NCBI RefSeq assembly: GCF_024832785.1
Contig: NZ_CP116615.1
Span: forward strand, 930,001 to 994,000
Length of the DNA stretch: 64,000 nucleotides
Source: Fontisphaera persica
Lineage (GTDB): Bacteria; Verrucomicrobiota; Verrucomicrobiia; Limisphaerales; Fontisphaeraceae
Direction: 5' to 3'
The translations under genes and the position numbers were made by a program. Positions within the stretch are counted from its first letter, which is position 1; every line of letters begins with the position of its first letter. A model generated the notes under the pieces. That model had not been told where the DNA came from, ran no database searches, and saw only the letters and a list, made by a program, of their open reading frames with translations. Positions 25,222 through 37,900 of this stretch are shown here, one piece after another.

Positions 25222-28200
25222 TCAGCGCCGGTGCATGGCAGCGCCGAGATGAGCGGGGTGAAGTTCGAGCGCTTTTTGGAATTCGGCCTGGGCCTCGGCC
25301 GTTTGACCGAGTCCCAGGCGGCCGAGGCCGGTGAGGTAATGGGCGTCGGCCTTGCGGACGCGTTCAGAGCGGCGCTCACCAAATTTGGCGAAATAATCGG
25401 CGGGCTCGCGCGTTTGCAATTCCTGGCCGTGCCTGACCAGGCCATCAAACAAAGGCTGGGCTTCGGTCTCGCGCCCCAGCTCTTTCAAGGCCATGGCGCG
25501 GTAAAAGCGGCTGTCGGAGCCCTGCCCGCCGTCGTAAGCTGCGGCGGCCTGGGTGCGGGCCTGGCGGGCGGCGTCCGTCTGGCCGGCGGCCTGATGGGCG
25601 AGGGCCAGATGGTAATAAATGGCGGCGGCTTTGGCATCGCGTTTGGGGCGGCCAACTTCGAGGTTGGCGGGGAATTCCTGGGCGGCGGTAAAATCTTTCA
25701 AAGCTTCTGCGGCGCGGCCTTCCTGGAGGTGGCGGCGTCCCCGGAGCAGGCGGGCTTCCACATAGACATTGCGGATTTCACTGCTGCCTTCCCAGTTGTG
25801 GAAGCGGTGGGTGGTGAGGATGTTAAGCGCCCTGTCGAATTGGCCATCCGCGAGGCAGAGGAGGATAAGGCGCGTGAGGGAGTCGTCGCGCTGGGAGGCG
25901 ATTTCCGGCGTTTGTTCCAGCCGGTTGAGGCGCTGTTTGACGGGGGCGCCACTGGCTTCGAGGAGGACATCCAATTCATAGAGAAAGCGAGGTTCGCGTG
26001 GGTTCAGGCGCACGGCTTGTTCCATGTGGGCAACGGCTTTATCCATTGCTTTGTATTGCTGGGCGTAGGCGGTTCCCAGATTGCGCAGGACGAGGGCGTG
26101 GAGGGCAGGGTTGGCGGGCGGGTTTGCCTGGAGGCGCTGCCGGGCGTTTTCCCAAGCAGCGATGGCGCGGGCGGGTTGGGAGTCGTAGAGCAGGTTGCCC
26201 AAGGCATAGAGCGGCATGGGGTCGGAAGGTGCCTGGTTGGCTCGCCAGGTCAAAAGGGGAATGGATTCATGTTGAAACAGAAAGGCGCCGGTGAGCAGGT
26301 TGGAGGTGGTGGCGGCGAAATCGAAGTCTTGGAATTGCCATGCGTCTGGCGATTGCATGGCGCCGTAGTAGAAGAGGAGCGGCACAAAGGGGTCTGCCCA
26401 TGCGGGTTTGCCGTAGATGAGACAGCGTCCCAGGGCGCCATGGGGCAGTCCGGCACGTTGGTAGAAGGCCATGACTTCGAGGGCTTCAGCGGCGGACTGT
26501 TGAAAAATCTGTTTTACCGTGGCCATTGCTTCCGGTGAGACACAGGTGAGCACGCTGCGGTGGCGATTTTGGGCGAGGTAAAGTTCCAGTTCGGCATGTG
26601 AGCTCAAGGGGTCCAACTGAAGGGCTTGCGTGGCGGCCGCATGGGCTTCTGTGCCATGGCCGAGGAAGTTAAGGATGCTGGCCTTGGCGGCGAGGGCGGC
26701 GGCATGGCGTGGATTGAGGGTGAGGTGCGCGTTCAGCCACTGCAGAGCTTCCTGGAATTGGCCGCGCTGGCCGGCGATTTCGGCCAGTTGCAGGTAGCTG
26801 GCCGCTTTCCAGCCTTCAGACCAGGCGGCCTGGCGGAAGGCGGTTTCGGCGGCGGCCAGCAGGGAGGCTTGTTTGGGGGAGGGTGGAGACAATAACGGTC
26901 GGTGGATTTCCCGGGCCTGGTTGAGCAAAGCGACGCCGAGATAATAAGAGGCTTCGCCATCTTTGGGGCGAAGGTAATGGGCGGTGGCGCGGGCGAGGGC
27001 GGCGCGGAGATGGTTCTCGGCCTCGGACCAGCGCCATTGCCTGCAAAGGAGAATGCCCATGGCGGTGTTGGCGCGATAATCGCCGGGGTCCCGACGAAGG
27101 ATTTCCTGATAGTAAGGTTCGGGTTCAAAACTGGGGCTGTATAATTGCTCGATGCGCTGGGCGGTGTAATAGAGCTCGTCCACGCTGGAATAATCTTTGG
27201 GATTGCGTGGACGCTCGACGGGTTTGGGCATGGGGGTGTTTTGGGGAGGCTTTGCCTGATAGGAGGCGACGAGGGAACCGAGTTGGCCAAGGTCGTTCAA
27301 CTCGAAGATTTCCACCCCCAGGGATTCGGGGAGGATGGCAAATTGATTCAACGGCAATGCCGTTTTCCAGGCCTGGCCGACATACAAGGCAATGTTGGTT
27401 CCGTAAAAGGGTGTGGTTTCCCTGTCCTCCGCGGCTTTCGCTTTGAGGCTGACGTGGAGTCGTGGGAAATCGCGGGTGGCATTCAGGGCAAGGTGGATTT
27501 GGCCGTCGGCGGTTTGGAGGTTGAGGGCCAAGTCTTTGGTGGCGGTTTTGACGCCGCCCATCTGGCGAATGGGGTACCACCAGTGCTGCCATTCGCGGAC
27601 TTCCCCGGGTTGCATCCAACTGTAATCGGGTTGGTTGTCCGACCAGGCGCCGGCCATGAGTTCGAGGTAGGAGCCGTCCTCGTCCGTCAACACCTGGCTC
27701 CACATTTCGCCTTCGGGGCCGTTGCCCCATTCAAAAAACTTTTTGCCGGGGGCGATGTGATGGTCGGCGACGTGGAGCACGCCGGCCTGCTGCCCGTGGT
27801 CGTAGCCGCCGAACCAGTCGTCTTCGTAATTCCAGGCAAAAAAGGAGACTGGGGAGGGGTGGTTCTTCCACCAACTGATGTCCACGCCGGCGGTGTAGTC
27901 CACGCCGCCATACCATTGGCGGGCGATGGGCCAACTGGCAAATTCTGGTTTGCTGTGCTGGGTGACCCATTCGGTGGAGGGAGGGAAAAGGACCTGGTAA
28001 TGGGTGTTGGCGTGGACGGCGGGATTAATCCAGAAGAGCATGGAATGGGCGAAGGGCGTGCTGTTGAACACCTTGCAATTCAATTCCAGATAGCCGCGGT
28101 GCGGGTAGAGGGTCATGCCCACCAGCCAGCGCAAGCGATGGCGCCATTCGGTTTCGCCCACCCAGACGGTGGCGCTGCCGTCGGCGTTGGTGGTCATGGT

Positions 28201-28695
28201 GTATTCCACAGGCATGAAACTGGAGGCGCGATGGTGATGGGGGATGTTCCATTCCACGCCGCCGGAAATCCAGGCTCCCAACATGCCGATGAGGGCAGGT
28301 TTAATGACGCGCTGGCGGTAGAAGAAGTTGTAGCCGTTGCTTTTGTCCACGGCGGAGAAGATGCGGCCGCCAATTTCAGGCAAGACGGTGATTTGGAGGT
28401 AATCGTTTTCCAAATAGACCAGGCGGTAGGTTTGGTTGGTTTTAATGTCGGTGAGTTTGTCCTGCACAGGGTAGGGGTAAAACGTGGCCTTGGCGCCCTG
28501 GTAGGTGCGGCCGCTGTAGAAGCGGGGAATGGCGGAGGGAGGAGCGGCCAGGTAGGTGGGGATGACGGCGTTGGTTTCCCAGACGCGCACCGGGGCGTGG
28601 GCGGCCTGCAGGGTGGGCGCATCGTACCCCAAGGCACCTGTCAAGGCGGCCCAAAGAGAGAGTATGCGGGAGTGCAGAGGTATCATGAGGACCAT
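25222..28695 (-). CDS. DUF5107 - tetratricopeptide repeat protein
   Basis: 1157 residues. A weak hydrophobic N-terminus (MIPLHSRILSLWAALTGALG) suggests export. Residues 45-345 match the DUF5107 pattern as I know it: VYLENDYLQITVLPEIGGRI, GVEWNIPHHHR, SMLFWINPAVHANTHYQV, FFEWGNGPEGEMWSQVLTDEDG and YLELMAGAWSDNQPDYSW. This resembles a galactose-mutarotase-like sandwich. From about residue 530 to the end are numerous TPR helices (DYRANTAMGILLCRQWRWSEAENHL; RAIAAWENARQRLQANP; KALELHPAHLG). The biochemical role of the family is unknown; a carbohydrate-related function is a guess. metG follows 53 bases downstream. ATG 28686 is an alternative start; neither start has a Shine-Dalgarno site. Confidence 0.88.
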   Translation of the reverse strand: MVLMIPLHSRILSLWAALTGALGYDAPTLQAAHAPVRVWETNAVIPTYLAAPPSAIPRFYSGRTYQGAKATFYPYPVQDKLTDIKTNQTYRLVYLENDYLQITVLPEIGGRIFSAVDKSNGYNFFYRQRVIKPALIGMLGAWISGGVEWNIPHHHRASSFMPVEYTMTTNADGSATVWVGETEWRHRLRWLVGMTLYPHRGYLELNCKVFNSTPFAHSMLFWINPAVHANTHYQVLFPPSTEWVTQHSKPEFASWPIARQWYGGVDYTAGVDISWWKNHPSPVSFFAWNYEDDWFGGYDHGQQAGVLHVADHHIAPGKKFFEWGNGPEGEMWSQVLTDEDGSYLELMAGAWSDNQPDYSWMQPGEVREWQHWWYPIRQMGGVKTATKDLALNLQTADGQIHLALNATRDFPRLHVSLKAKAAEDRETTPFYGTNIALYVGQAWKTALPLNQFAILPESLGVEIFELNDLGQLGSLVASYQAKPPQNTPMPKPVERPRNPKDYSSVDELYYTAQRIEQLYSPSFEPEPYYQEILRRDPGDYRANTAMGILLCRQWRWSEAENHLRAALARATAHYLRPKDGEASYYLGVALLNQAREIHRPLLSPPSPKQASLLAAAETAFRQAAWSEGWKAASYLQLAEIAGQRGQFQEALQWLNAHLTLNPRHAAALAAKASILNFLGHGTEAHAAATQALQLDPLSSHAELELYLAQNRHRSVLTCVSPEAMATVKQIFQQSAAEALEVMAFYQRAGLPHGALGRCLIYGKPAWADPFVPLLFYYGAMQSPDAWQFQDFDFAATTSNLLTGAFLFQHESIPLLTWRANQAPSDPMPLYALGNLLYDSQPARAIAAWENARQRLQANPPANPALHALVLRNLGTAYAQQYKAMDKAVAHMEQAVRLNPREPRFLYELDVLLEASGAPVKQRLNRLEQTPEIASQRDDSLTRLILLCLADGQFDRALNILTTHRFHNWEGSSEIRNVYVEARLLRGRRHLQEGRAAEALKDFTAAQEFPANLEVGRPKRDAKAAAIYYHLALAHQAAGQTDAARQARTQAAAAYDGGQGSDSRFYRAMALKELGRETEAQPLFDGLVRHGQELQTREPADYFAKFGERRSERVRKADAHYLTGLGRLGLGQTAEAQAEFQKALELHPAHLGAAMHRR

Positions 28696-28910
28696 AATAC
28701 GCCGGTTGTTTTAAGCGCACAAGTTAAGGCTGGGGGTGGAAGAAGGGGTGGCGGCGGTGATGGCCGGCGCAACGGACAAAAATAAATCATAAAAATATTT
28801 GACATAAAGAATTAAACAGCCTACTAATTCACGCATAACATGATTTTAGTTTCCATGAGCGCGCCCGAAGTGGTATAGCTTAATAGTTACCTCCTATATC
28901 ACGATTACGG
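28696..28910. other. AT-rich divergent intergenic region before the giant gene
   Basis: 215 bases, with the stretch from about 28780 to 28900 clearly AT-rich in an otherwise GC-rich window. It contains the probable promoter of the giant gene and must include that of the DUF5107-TPR gene. An in-frame TAG at 28884 excludes an upstream extension of the giant reading frame. No gene is seen. Confidence 0.7.
28799..28828 (+). promoter_or_regulatory. Putative sigma-70-type promoter of the giant gene
   Basis: A perfect TTGACA (28799-28804) is followed after 18 bases by ACTAAT (28823-28828, four of six matches). This would leave an untranslated leader of about 75 bases. Found by eye; the surrounding AT-rich stretch supports it. 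Confidence 0.5.
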
Positions 28911-31900
28911 ATGGCCAGCCAATCGCATAGGGGCGCGTATTATCTTGAAGCTCTTGAGCAGCGTGTTCTGCTTTCGGCGGAGCCGATGCTCACGGCGGTT
29001 GGGGCTTTGGCGTCGGGCAATCGCATTGAGTTGGTGCAGGAATCAACGGTGGAGGCGGAAGGGGCGGCGGTTTCCTCGCAGGTTGATGACTTGTGGCAAG
29101 ATGTGGCGGAGTCCACTTTTTCCCCTGGTGCAGCTTCTGTTCAAAGTGGGGAGGAGGCGGTCCAAGAGGTGAGGGAAACATCACAGGCAGGCGCAGCGGC
29201 GCAGCAAGTTTTAGCCGAAGGTGAATGTGTTTCCCAGCCCGGCGCTGTGGAGGTTTTGTCTAATGAGCCGGGAATGGTGGCCGGGGCCAATGGCCAGGCA
29301 CTATCTGCGGCGGCGCAAGCGGTGATGACGCTGCACTCAGCCAATGGTCCTCCTGCAGCATCAGGCGAGAGACAAGGTTTGGGCCTATTTGAGTTTGAGA
29401 TTCAGCCAGGAGCTAAGCTTGGAGGTTTCTATATTTTGAGGTTTGGAGGGGAGGATTTTCAGACGGTGGAGTTGGTGACAGCGGGAGGTGACGAGGTTCT
29501 GTTTAGTATTTCAGCGCGGGAGTTTTCAGGGGTGAGGATTCATGCGCCGGATGAGGTGGATGACACGCTGACCGTGCAGATGGGGGGAATGGCAGCCAGC
29601 CATTTTACGATTGAATTTAATGGGGGCGCTGGTGGTTTTGACAGCTTGGTATTGGAGGGGGGCACATTTGACTCGGGCGACTATACGGCGTTGGGATTGG
29701 ATGCAGGCGTGCTGGTGTTGACTGGCAGTCAGACTGTGCGGGTGGCCTTTTCGGGTTTGGAGCCGACCACCTCGACTGTGGCGATTGAGAACTTTACCTT
29801 CCGGACAGTGGATTATGGGGCGGGGGTGGATGTGATTACGGTGGACAGTCCGGGGGCTGGGCTGACGCGCCTCAGCGGGACCATTGGGGGCACTTCTTTT
29901 GAGAATTTTTCGTTCAGCAACATCACGCATTTCGTGCTGGACACTTTTTCCAATGACAGCGCCGGCCAGAACGCGGACCAGGTGACGGTGCAGGGCGGGG
30001 CGCTGGCGGCGGCGGGACTGGCGTCATTCACCATTCAAACCGGCCAGGGGGCGGACGTTATCTCGGTGACTCCCTCTGCTCAAGTGCCGGTCACTGTGGC
30101 GGCGGGTTCGGGGAATGATGAGCTGGTGGTGGAGGCGGGCGGGGTTTCATTTGTCTATGGAGGAGATCGGCTGACGGTAAATGGGGCGCAACCGGTGATT
30201 TTTGATGCGGACATGGAAAATCCCCGGGTGATGGGAGTGTCCATGCGGGACATTACGGTGGACTCGATTCTGGCGGTGGTGGGGGGTGGTGATTTTACTT
30301 TTGGCGCGGGCGGTTTATTGGAGCTTGCCGGGCAGGTGATGGAGGGCTTTTTTGTCATCAGCCGTTCGGCGGGGGTGGTCACCGCGTATGCCAGTCTGAC
30401 GCGATTGGAGATTAATGCGGAGGGTCAGCGGTTGGTGACCTTGAGCGGCAACGGGGAGTTTTTGATTGGACCGGGCGGGGTGGCGGGCGGCTTTCGGTTG
30501 AACGTGGCGGAGACCTCGGCCATTTCGGGGCTGTCTTTGCAAGGCGCTTTTGAGCTGCGGGTGAACACCTCGAATCAGGTGGCGGTGGTGGGGACGCGGA
30601 CTTTGCCGGCCGGGCCCTATTTCAAGGTGGGAGTGCTGGGCGCGACGATTACCACCAACTTTGGTCAATTAACGGCGGATGGGCTTGAGCTTGAGCGGGC
30701 GAGTGCGGGCGGCTCCGCCCTGTGGAATGTGGCGGCTGAGGGAGTGGGTCTGACCCTGCGGGCTGGCGCGGTGACTTTTACGGCGGCCAACGGGACGGGG
30801 GCTTTTCAGATTCGCGGCACAGGCATTGCCGGCCGCGCGAGTGTGGGGGTGGTGGTGCTGTCGGGCGTTCCGGGAGTGAGTTTGGGTGCGGAGTCGCTGG
30901 AGATTTTGGTGAACACCACCGGGGCGGATTTTGGGCCGGTAACGGTGGGGGGCCAGACGATTGCGTACAGCGGGGATTATTATCGCCAGTTTTTAAGGGT
31001 GGCCGGGACGGCAGCGCTGGCGGTGGATGGATTCATGAGTTTACGGGGAAGTTATGCTTTTGAACGGAGCACACGGACGGGCGGGGGTCAGGTCATCAAG
31101 GCAGCGGCAACGCAAGTCAGCGGATTGCTGGGGACGGGGGTGGGCAGCGGACAGGAAAGTGGAGTGCGAGTGGATGAGGGGAGTGGCGTATTGATGCTTC
31201 AGCCGGAAGGGATGGCTTTGGCCGCTTCGGGGCGGGCAGCGCTGGTGGGGATGCCCGAGGTACAGTTCAGTGGCGCGGTGCAGGTGCGGGTGAACACCAT
31301 GGGCAGCGTGGTGAATGAAACGGTAGCCACGCCGGCGGGCAATCAAGCTTTGAACTTCACTTCGCCGGCGGTGGTGCGCGCAGTGACCGGCAATCTGGAG
31401 GTGGCGGTGGGGAATTTCATGGCGCTGAGCGGCCAATTGGGATTTGAGCGGAGTTTTGATGGGGCGACGGAGAAAATACTGGTGGGAGCGGAGGGGGTGA
31501 CGGCTTTTGTGGGCGAGGGGAGCACTGGGCTGCGATTGACTCAAGGGCGGCTGGGATTGGTGCTGTTGCCGGGGGCGGGCACTTACGCGATGACTTTGAG
31601 GGGGCAGGCGGCGTTGGTGGGGGTGCCATCGTTCAATTTGACTGGCTCGATTACGGCGTTGGCCAATACCACTAATGCGCCGGTTTTGGAGACGGTGGTG
31701 GCCGGGAGCAGTGAAATCACGGTGAACTTTGCCACGGGGAATCGGGTGCAGCGTCTGGAGGGTAATCTTAATCTTGCGGTGACCAATTTTGTGACGGCGA
31801 CGGGGGCGTTCACTTTTGAGAAGAGTGGCCAGGGGGCCAATGCCAAAATCCTGGCGGGGGCCAGCGGGGTGCAGGTGGTGATGGAGAACACCATGGTCCA

Positions 31901-34900
31901 GGCGCGGGTGGATAATGCGGAGTTGGGCATGGTGTTGTATCCGGCCACGGGCAAGGTGGCATGGACGGCCAGTGGGACGGCGGGCTTGAGCGGGGTGCCC
32001 AATGTAAGCCTGAATGGGACTTTCCGCGCTGTTTATAATAATACCGGCGGCGCGGTGACGGAGAACATCAATCTGGGCGGGGCGACGTTGCAGGTGCAGT
32101 TCACGCATTCCCAGGGTCAAATGGCGCGTTTGGAAGGGGCGGGGGTGGAACTGAATTTGGGCGGGGCGGTGCAGGTGACGGGCAACTTTGCGGTGGAGCG
32201 CAGCGCATGGGAAGGAGAGTCGGTGCTGCATGTGGGAGCGTCCAACGTCACGGCGTTTATGGGATTTAATGGCAGGGGTTTGCAGGTTCTGAATGGGCGG
32301 TTGGGCATGATGGTGGGAGTGATGGGGGATTATGCGGTCACTGCTTCTGGTCAGGGGGGTATTGTTGGGGTGAACGATGTGGAAATCAACGGTGAGTTCG
32401 CTTATACGTCGAACACGACCGGCTTAGAAGTGCAGACGGAGGTGCGGACCGGGGCGCTCCTGCCCGATGGGCGGCCGCAAACCATAGCTTTGGATTTGGC
32501 GGCGAACGCGCCCACGCAATTTGCGGCCAGCAATGTGTTGGTCATGATTGCGGGCAATAGGTTCACTGCCGGGCAGCTCAGTGTCACCAAGAGCGGGCCG
32601 TTGCTGAATCTAGGTGGAACGAATATTGGCTTCACCATGCAGGCCGGGGCCAAGCGCATTCTGGGCCTGAGCCAAGCGGATTTTGCCTTTAAGTTGACGG
32701 AAGAGGGCATCGCGGGAGCCGTCAAGAATGCGCAAATTCAGGGGCCGGACTTTGGCGATACCATCCAGCTTTCTGGCGTAGTGAGCCTGGTATTAAATAC
32801 CACGCCGACGGCGCAGAGTATAACAGTGGCTGGGGAAGCGGTGGCGGTGCCGGCAGCGGTGGGAACGCCTTATCTGGAGGTGCAGGTGGCCAATGGCCTT
32901 TTGCGGGTGGCGGGGAATGAACTCACGGCGGACTCCTTTGTTTTGCGCAGCCAGGAGGCGGAGGTCCTGGTGAGCGGACAAAACTTGGACTTTGTGCTGC
33001 GCGCCGGCACGCGGCGGATAGTGGGGCTGGAGGATGCAGATTTTGCCTTCAAGTTCACCCAGACGGGCATCACGGGGGCCGTGCGCAACGGGGTGGTTAG
33101 CGGGCCAGATTTTGGGGGGAACATCACTTTATCGGGCCTGGTGAGCCTGGTGCTGAATACCACGGCGACGTCGGAAACGGTCACGGTGGCCGGGCAGCCG
33201 GTGAGCGTGGCGGCTGCGCCGAATGGCGCGTATGTCAGGGTGCAGGTCAACGCGGGGGAATTGAGCGTGCATGGCAACCGGCTGAGCGCTGACCGATTCG
33301 TGTTGGAGTGGAGCGGAGTGGAGGTGAATGTCACCGGCGAAAAACTGGATTTCTTGCTGGCGGCCGGGGCGAAGCGAGTTTTGGCGCTGGAGGATGCAGA
33401 CTTTGCCTTCCGGTTCACCCAGGCCGGTTTGGCGGGGGTGGTGAGCGGCGGGCAACTGACCGGGCCGGATTTTGGGACGATGATGGCCTTGGAGGGGACG
33501 GTGGCGTTACGGGTCAATACCACTGCCACGGAGCAAACGTTCAACGTGGGCGGGCAGGCGGTCACGGTGCAAGCGGCCAACGTGGGTGGTTATTACGTGC
33601 GGGCAGAGATGGATGATGGCCGCCTGGTGGTTTTAGGGAACACCTTTACAGCGGATTTGCTGACGTTGGAAAAATCAGGGACGGAGGTGAAAGTGGCAGG
33701 GGAGGGCATAGGGTTGTCCTTGAATGCTGGGACGATGCGGGTGCTGGCGGTGGAGGATGGTGATTTTGGTTTCCGGATTTCCAGCAGTGGAGTGGTGGGA
33801 GCCATACTCAACGCCACAATTCTGGGGCCGGACTTTGCCGAGCTGCGGCTGAGCGGGACGGTGGCGGTGCTGGTGAATACCACGGGAACGGCGCAGATTT
33901 TGGCGGTGGGTGGCCAGCAGGTGAGTCTGCCGGCCGGGGGCTCAGCGTATGTGCGCGCGGAATTGGCCAATGGCAGTGTGCAAATCCTGGGCCAATCGTT
34001 GCGCGGCAACTTCCGGTTTGAGCAAACCACCCAAAATGGCGAGAGCCGGGTGGAGCTGCGGGCGGATGCCGTGCATTTGGGATTGGGATACGGGGCGACG
34101 GAGGTGGTGAGCGTGGACGCCTCTGAGGTGTTGTTGGTGGTGGACAACCGGGGGGTGGTGGGGGATTTTGCAGGGCTGGTGGCGCTGCGAGTGCCGAATG
34201 TCCAAGTGCAGGGGGCGTTGCGCGTGCGCGTGGACACCACCAATCCCACCGGGCGGTATCTGCGGGTGCAAGGGAATAACATTGCGGTGGTGGTGGCTGG
34301 GCAAACCTTGCAGGGGGACTTCGTGATGGAGCAGGCGCCGACAGCGGACGGCGGGACGGTCACCGGGTTGGGGGTCACCAATTTGAGCATGAACCTGGGC
34401 GATGACAGCGCGAATTACGTCAATCTGACCCAGGGCGAGGGGGCATTTATTCTGAGTCCGCTGGGCATTGCGGGCGTGGCCTCGGTGACCGTGAATGTAT
34501 CGCTGCCGGGGGCGTCGCTGGCCGGGGGCAGTGTTAAACTGGAAATCAACACCACTCCTGAGCCGGTGCAGCGGCGGTTTCTGGTGGCAGAGGGGATTCC
34601 GGTGGACGCCAATCTGCCGGCCGGGTCGTTCCTGCGGGTGGCGGTCCAGGGTGCGACTTTGCAAGTGGGTGGGGCGAGCGGGCCGGCGATGCATGCGGAT
34701 TTCTTTTTTGAACAGGTGACGCGGGCGGACAACACACGGATGGTGCGGTTTGCCGTGGCGGATTTGTCCATCACTTATGATGGGCAAGGCATCACCGAGG
34801 GTGAGGGGGCGTTTGTGATCTTGGCGCCGGATGCCGGGGTGCCGGGGTCAGGTGGTATTGCGGGGTATGTCAGTGGCCGTGCCAGTGTGGCGGCGGGCGG

Positions 34901-37900
34901 GATCTCGGTGGGGGGCAGTCTGGGATTACGGGTGAACAAGAGCCGGCTGCCGGTGAGCGAGGAGATGGAGGTCAATGGGCGGACCTTTAACATTGAGTTT
35001 AACGATGGGGCGGACGTGCTGGTGTTTTTTGGAGCTGACCTCACATTGACCATTGGCGATTTTGTGACGATTGAGGGGCGGGAGATTGTGTTCAGCGCCG
35101 GTCAGTTTAGCGGGACGGGTTTGACGTTGTTCCTGGGACGCGGGCCGGCCTTGCTGCCGGATCGCAGTGTGAATCCGGCCGCCACGGGCGTGATGCTGCG
35201 GGAGGCGGAAGTGGGCTTGCGCGAGTTGAGCGGGGGCGGGCATGCCTTGTACGCGGCCGGTGTGGTGGAGCTGCTGGGAGTGCCGCAGGTCACTTTTACG
35301 GGGGCGGCGCGGATTGAGGTTAATCAGGGGACAACCACAGCCACAGTGACGATGCCGGGGAACAGCACGCGGCAGATTGCGGCGGGGGCGATGGTGTTTG
35401 CGGCGGATGATTTGGTGGTGAGCCTTTTGGGGCAAACGCTGGCGGGTGACTTTGTGTTCAGCAAGCCCGGTCCCATGGCAGCGGAGCAGGCGGTGGTCAT
35501 GGCGGCACAAGATGTGCGGGTGCAGTTGACCGGAGGGGGCACACCTTTGCTGACCGTAACGGAAGGGGCTGGCGCATTTATATTGACTTCCGCGGGCATG
35601 GCGGGGCAGGCCAGTGCCACGATGACGGTAAACGGAGGGACGGGGTTGACGCTGGGTGGCACATACGGTTTGGCAATCAACACCATTCCTGCGGCGGTGA
35701 ATGAGCAAGTGACCGTGGGTGGCAATCCGGTGAACCTTAATCTGCCCACGGGCCGGTACGTGCGGATTAGTGGCACGGGGGCCAGCCTGACGGTGGTGGG
35801 GCAGACGCTCACGGGCAATTTTGCGTTTGAAGAACGCGCCAACGGCGGGCCGGACGGGAATCTGGCCACGCCGGGTGACAATACGCGCAGCGTGACGGTG
35901 GCGTTCAGCGGGGTGACGATGAGCCTGGGCGGCGGGGCGATGTCGGTCATCCATGGTGAAGGGCTGTTGCTGGTCACGGATAGTGGGTTGGCGGGCAGGG
36001 TGTCGGCAGGGTTGAGTTTCAGCGCCGGCACGGCGTTGTCGGCGTCGGGGACCTTTGTGCTGGAGTTCAACCGCACGAACCGGGCGGTGCGGGAAACGGT
36101 GGCGGTGGCGGGATTGCCACAGACCATTGAGATGCCGGCGGGCCGGTACATACGGGTGGCGGGGCAGAACATTGCGCTGCAGGTGGTGGGCCAGACATTG
36201 AACGGCAGTTTTGTTTTCGAGCAACGGCAGGGCGCCGGGCCGGATGCGGTGATTGGGACGGGGGATGATGTGCCGGTGGTCACGGTGGCGGCGTCGGGTG
36301 TCAGCTTGAATCTGGGCAATGGGTTGTTGCAGATGAGCCAGGGGAGCGGGCTGTTCCTGATCACGCCGGCGGGCATGGCGGGGACGGCGGTGGCGAATGT
36401 GAGCGTGGCGGCTGGCACCGGAATCACTTTGGCCGGGGCTTTCACGGTCACCCTCAATAACACCGCAAGCGCCGTGGACACGGCGGTGAATGTCAATGGC
36501 CAGCGGGTGGATTTCCAAATGCCCGCAGGGCCGTATCTGCGGGTGCAGGTGCGCGGGGTTGAACCTGGGCAGACGGCATCCTTGAGTGTGTTGGGGCAGA
36601 CGTTGTCGGGCGATTTTGATTTTGAGCAGAAAAACACGGCGGGCGACAACGCCAGCCGGGTGGTGACCGTAGCGTTTGCGAATGCCGCGCTGACGCTTTC
36701 GGCGGGGGGCAATGCTTTGGTGATGGCCTCCAACGCCCAAGGCTTGTTTGTGTTGGGTCCGGACGGCATGGCGGGTGAGGCCACGGCGCAGGTGTCGGTC
36801 AATCCGGTGACGCAAATCAGCCTGAGCGGGACGGTGGGGATTGCCATTAATAACACCGGCAGCGCGGTGCATCGGGTGGTGGAGGTGGCTGGGACTGCGG
36901 TTACGGTGGATGTGCCGGCGGGGCCGTATGTGCGGATTACTGGCGATGACGTTCAGCTTCAGATTGGCACGGCATTGACGGTGCGGGGGAGTTTCGGTTT
37001 TGAGAAGCAAAGCACGACGGGGGGCGGGGAGGTTGTCCGCATAGTTGCCAGCCAGTTGCAAGCGGCGATTGGCGCGGGGTCGGTGTCCTTGAATCTTTCC
37101 AACGGCAACGGTTTGTTTGTGCTGCAGGTCAGCGGGCTGGCGGGACGGGCGGCGGGGACGGTGACGTTGAGCGGGGCGCCGGAATTGGTGCTGATTGCCT
37201 CGATGGAATTGGAAATCAACCGCACCGGCGCGGCGGTGAATGCGGAGCTGGGGGGTCAGACCCTGCAGTTGGCGGCGGGGCAGTATGTGCGCATTCAAGG
37301 TCAGGCGACGGTGGCGGTGCGCAACTTTGTGGAGGTGAGCGGGCGGTTTTTCTTCGAGTCAAGCGGCACGGGCGCACAGGCGGTCATCCGAGCGGGCGCG
37401 ACGGGGGTGGAGGCGACGCTGGGGCTGCCGGGGGCTTTTGGTGTCTCGCTGCGGGATGGTGAGTTGGCGATGGTTTTGCGAGGCAACGGCACGTACGCGG
37501 TGAATGCGCGGGGCACGGTGGGTTTGACGGGCGTGGCGGGATTGTCAGCCAGCGGGGAGATTGCGCTGCAAATCAACACCACCGGCGGGGCGGTGCAGGA
37601 AAGCGTGGTGGTGGGCGGGAGCACGTTGCGGATTGATTTCACAGCGGCCGAAGGCAACGTGAAGCGGTTTGCGGCGAGCCAACTGATGCTGGTGACGCCG
37701 ATGGGCACTCTGACCGGCAGCTTTTTCTTTGAAAAGGATGGTGTGACAAATGAGGTTTTTGCCGCGGCGACGGGGATCAACCTTTTCCTGGGCAATGACC
37801 AGGGGACGAGCAGCACGGCCGATGACATCGGCGTGGGGGTGAGCAACGCCTCGCTGGTGATGCTGTGGCTGCCGGATGGGACTTACGCCTTTGACGCCAG

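Noticed and set aside
28889-28895. ACCTCCT in the leader of the giant gene, read as a ribosome binding site on the minus strand
   Set aside because: The nearest minus-strand ATG is about 28 bases away and opens no meaningful frame, so it is not a functional site there.
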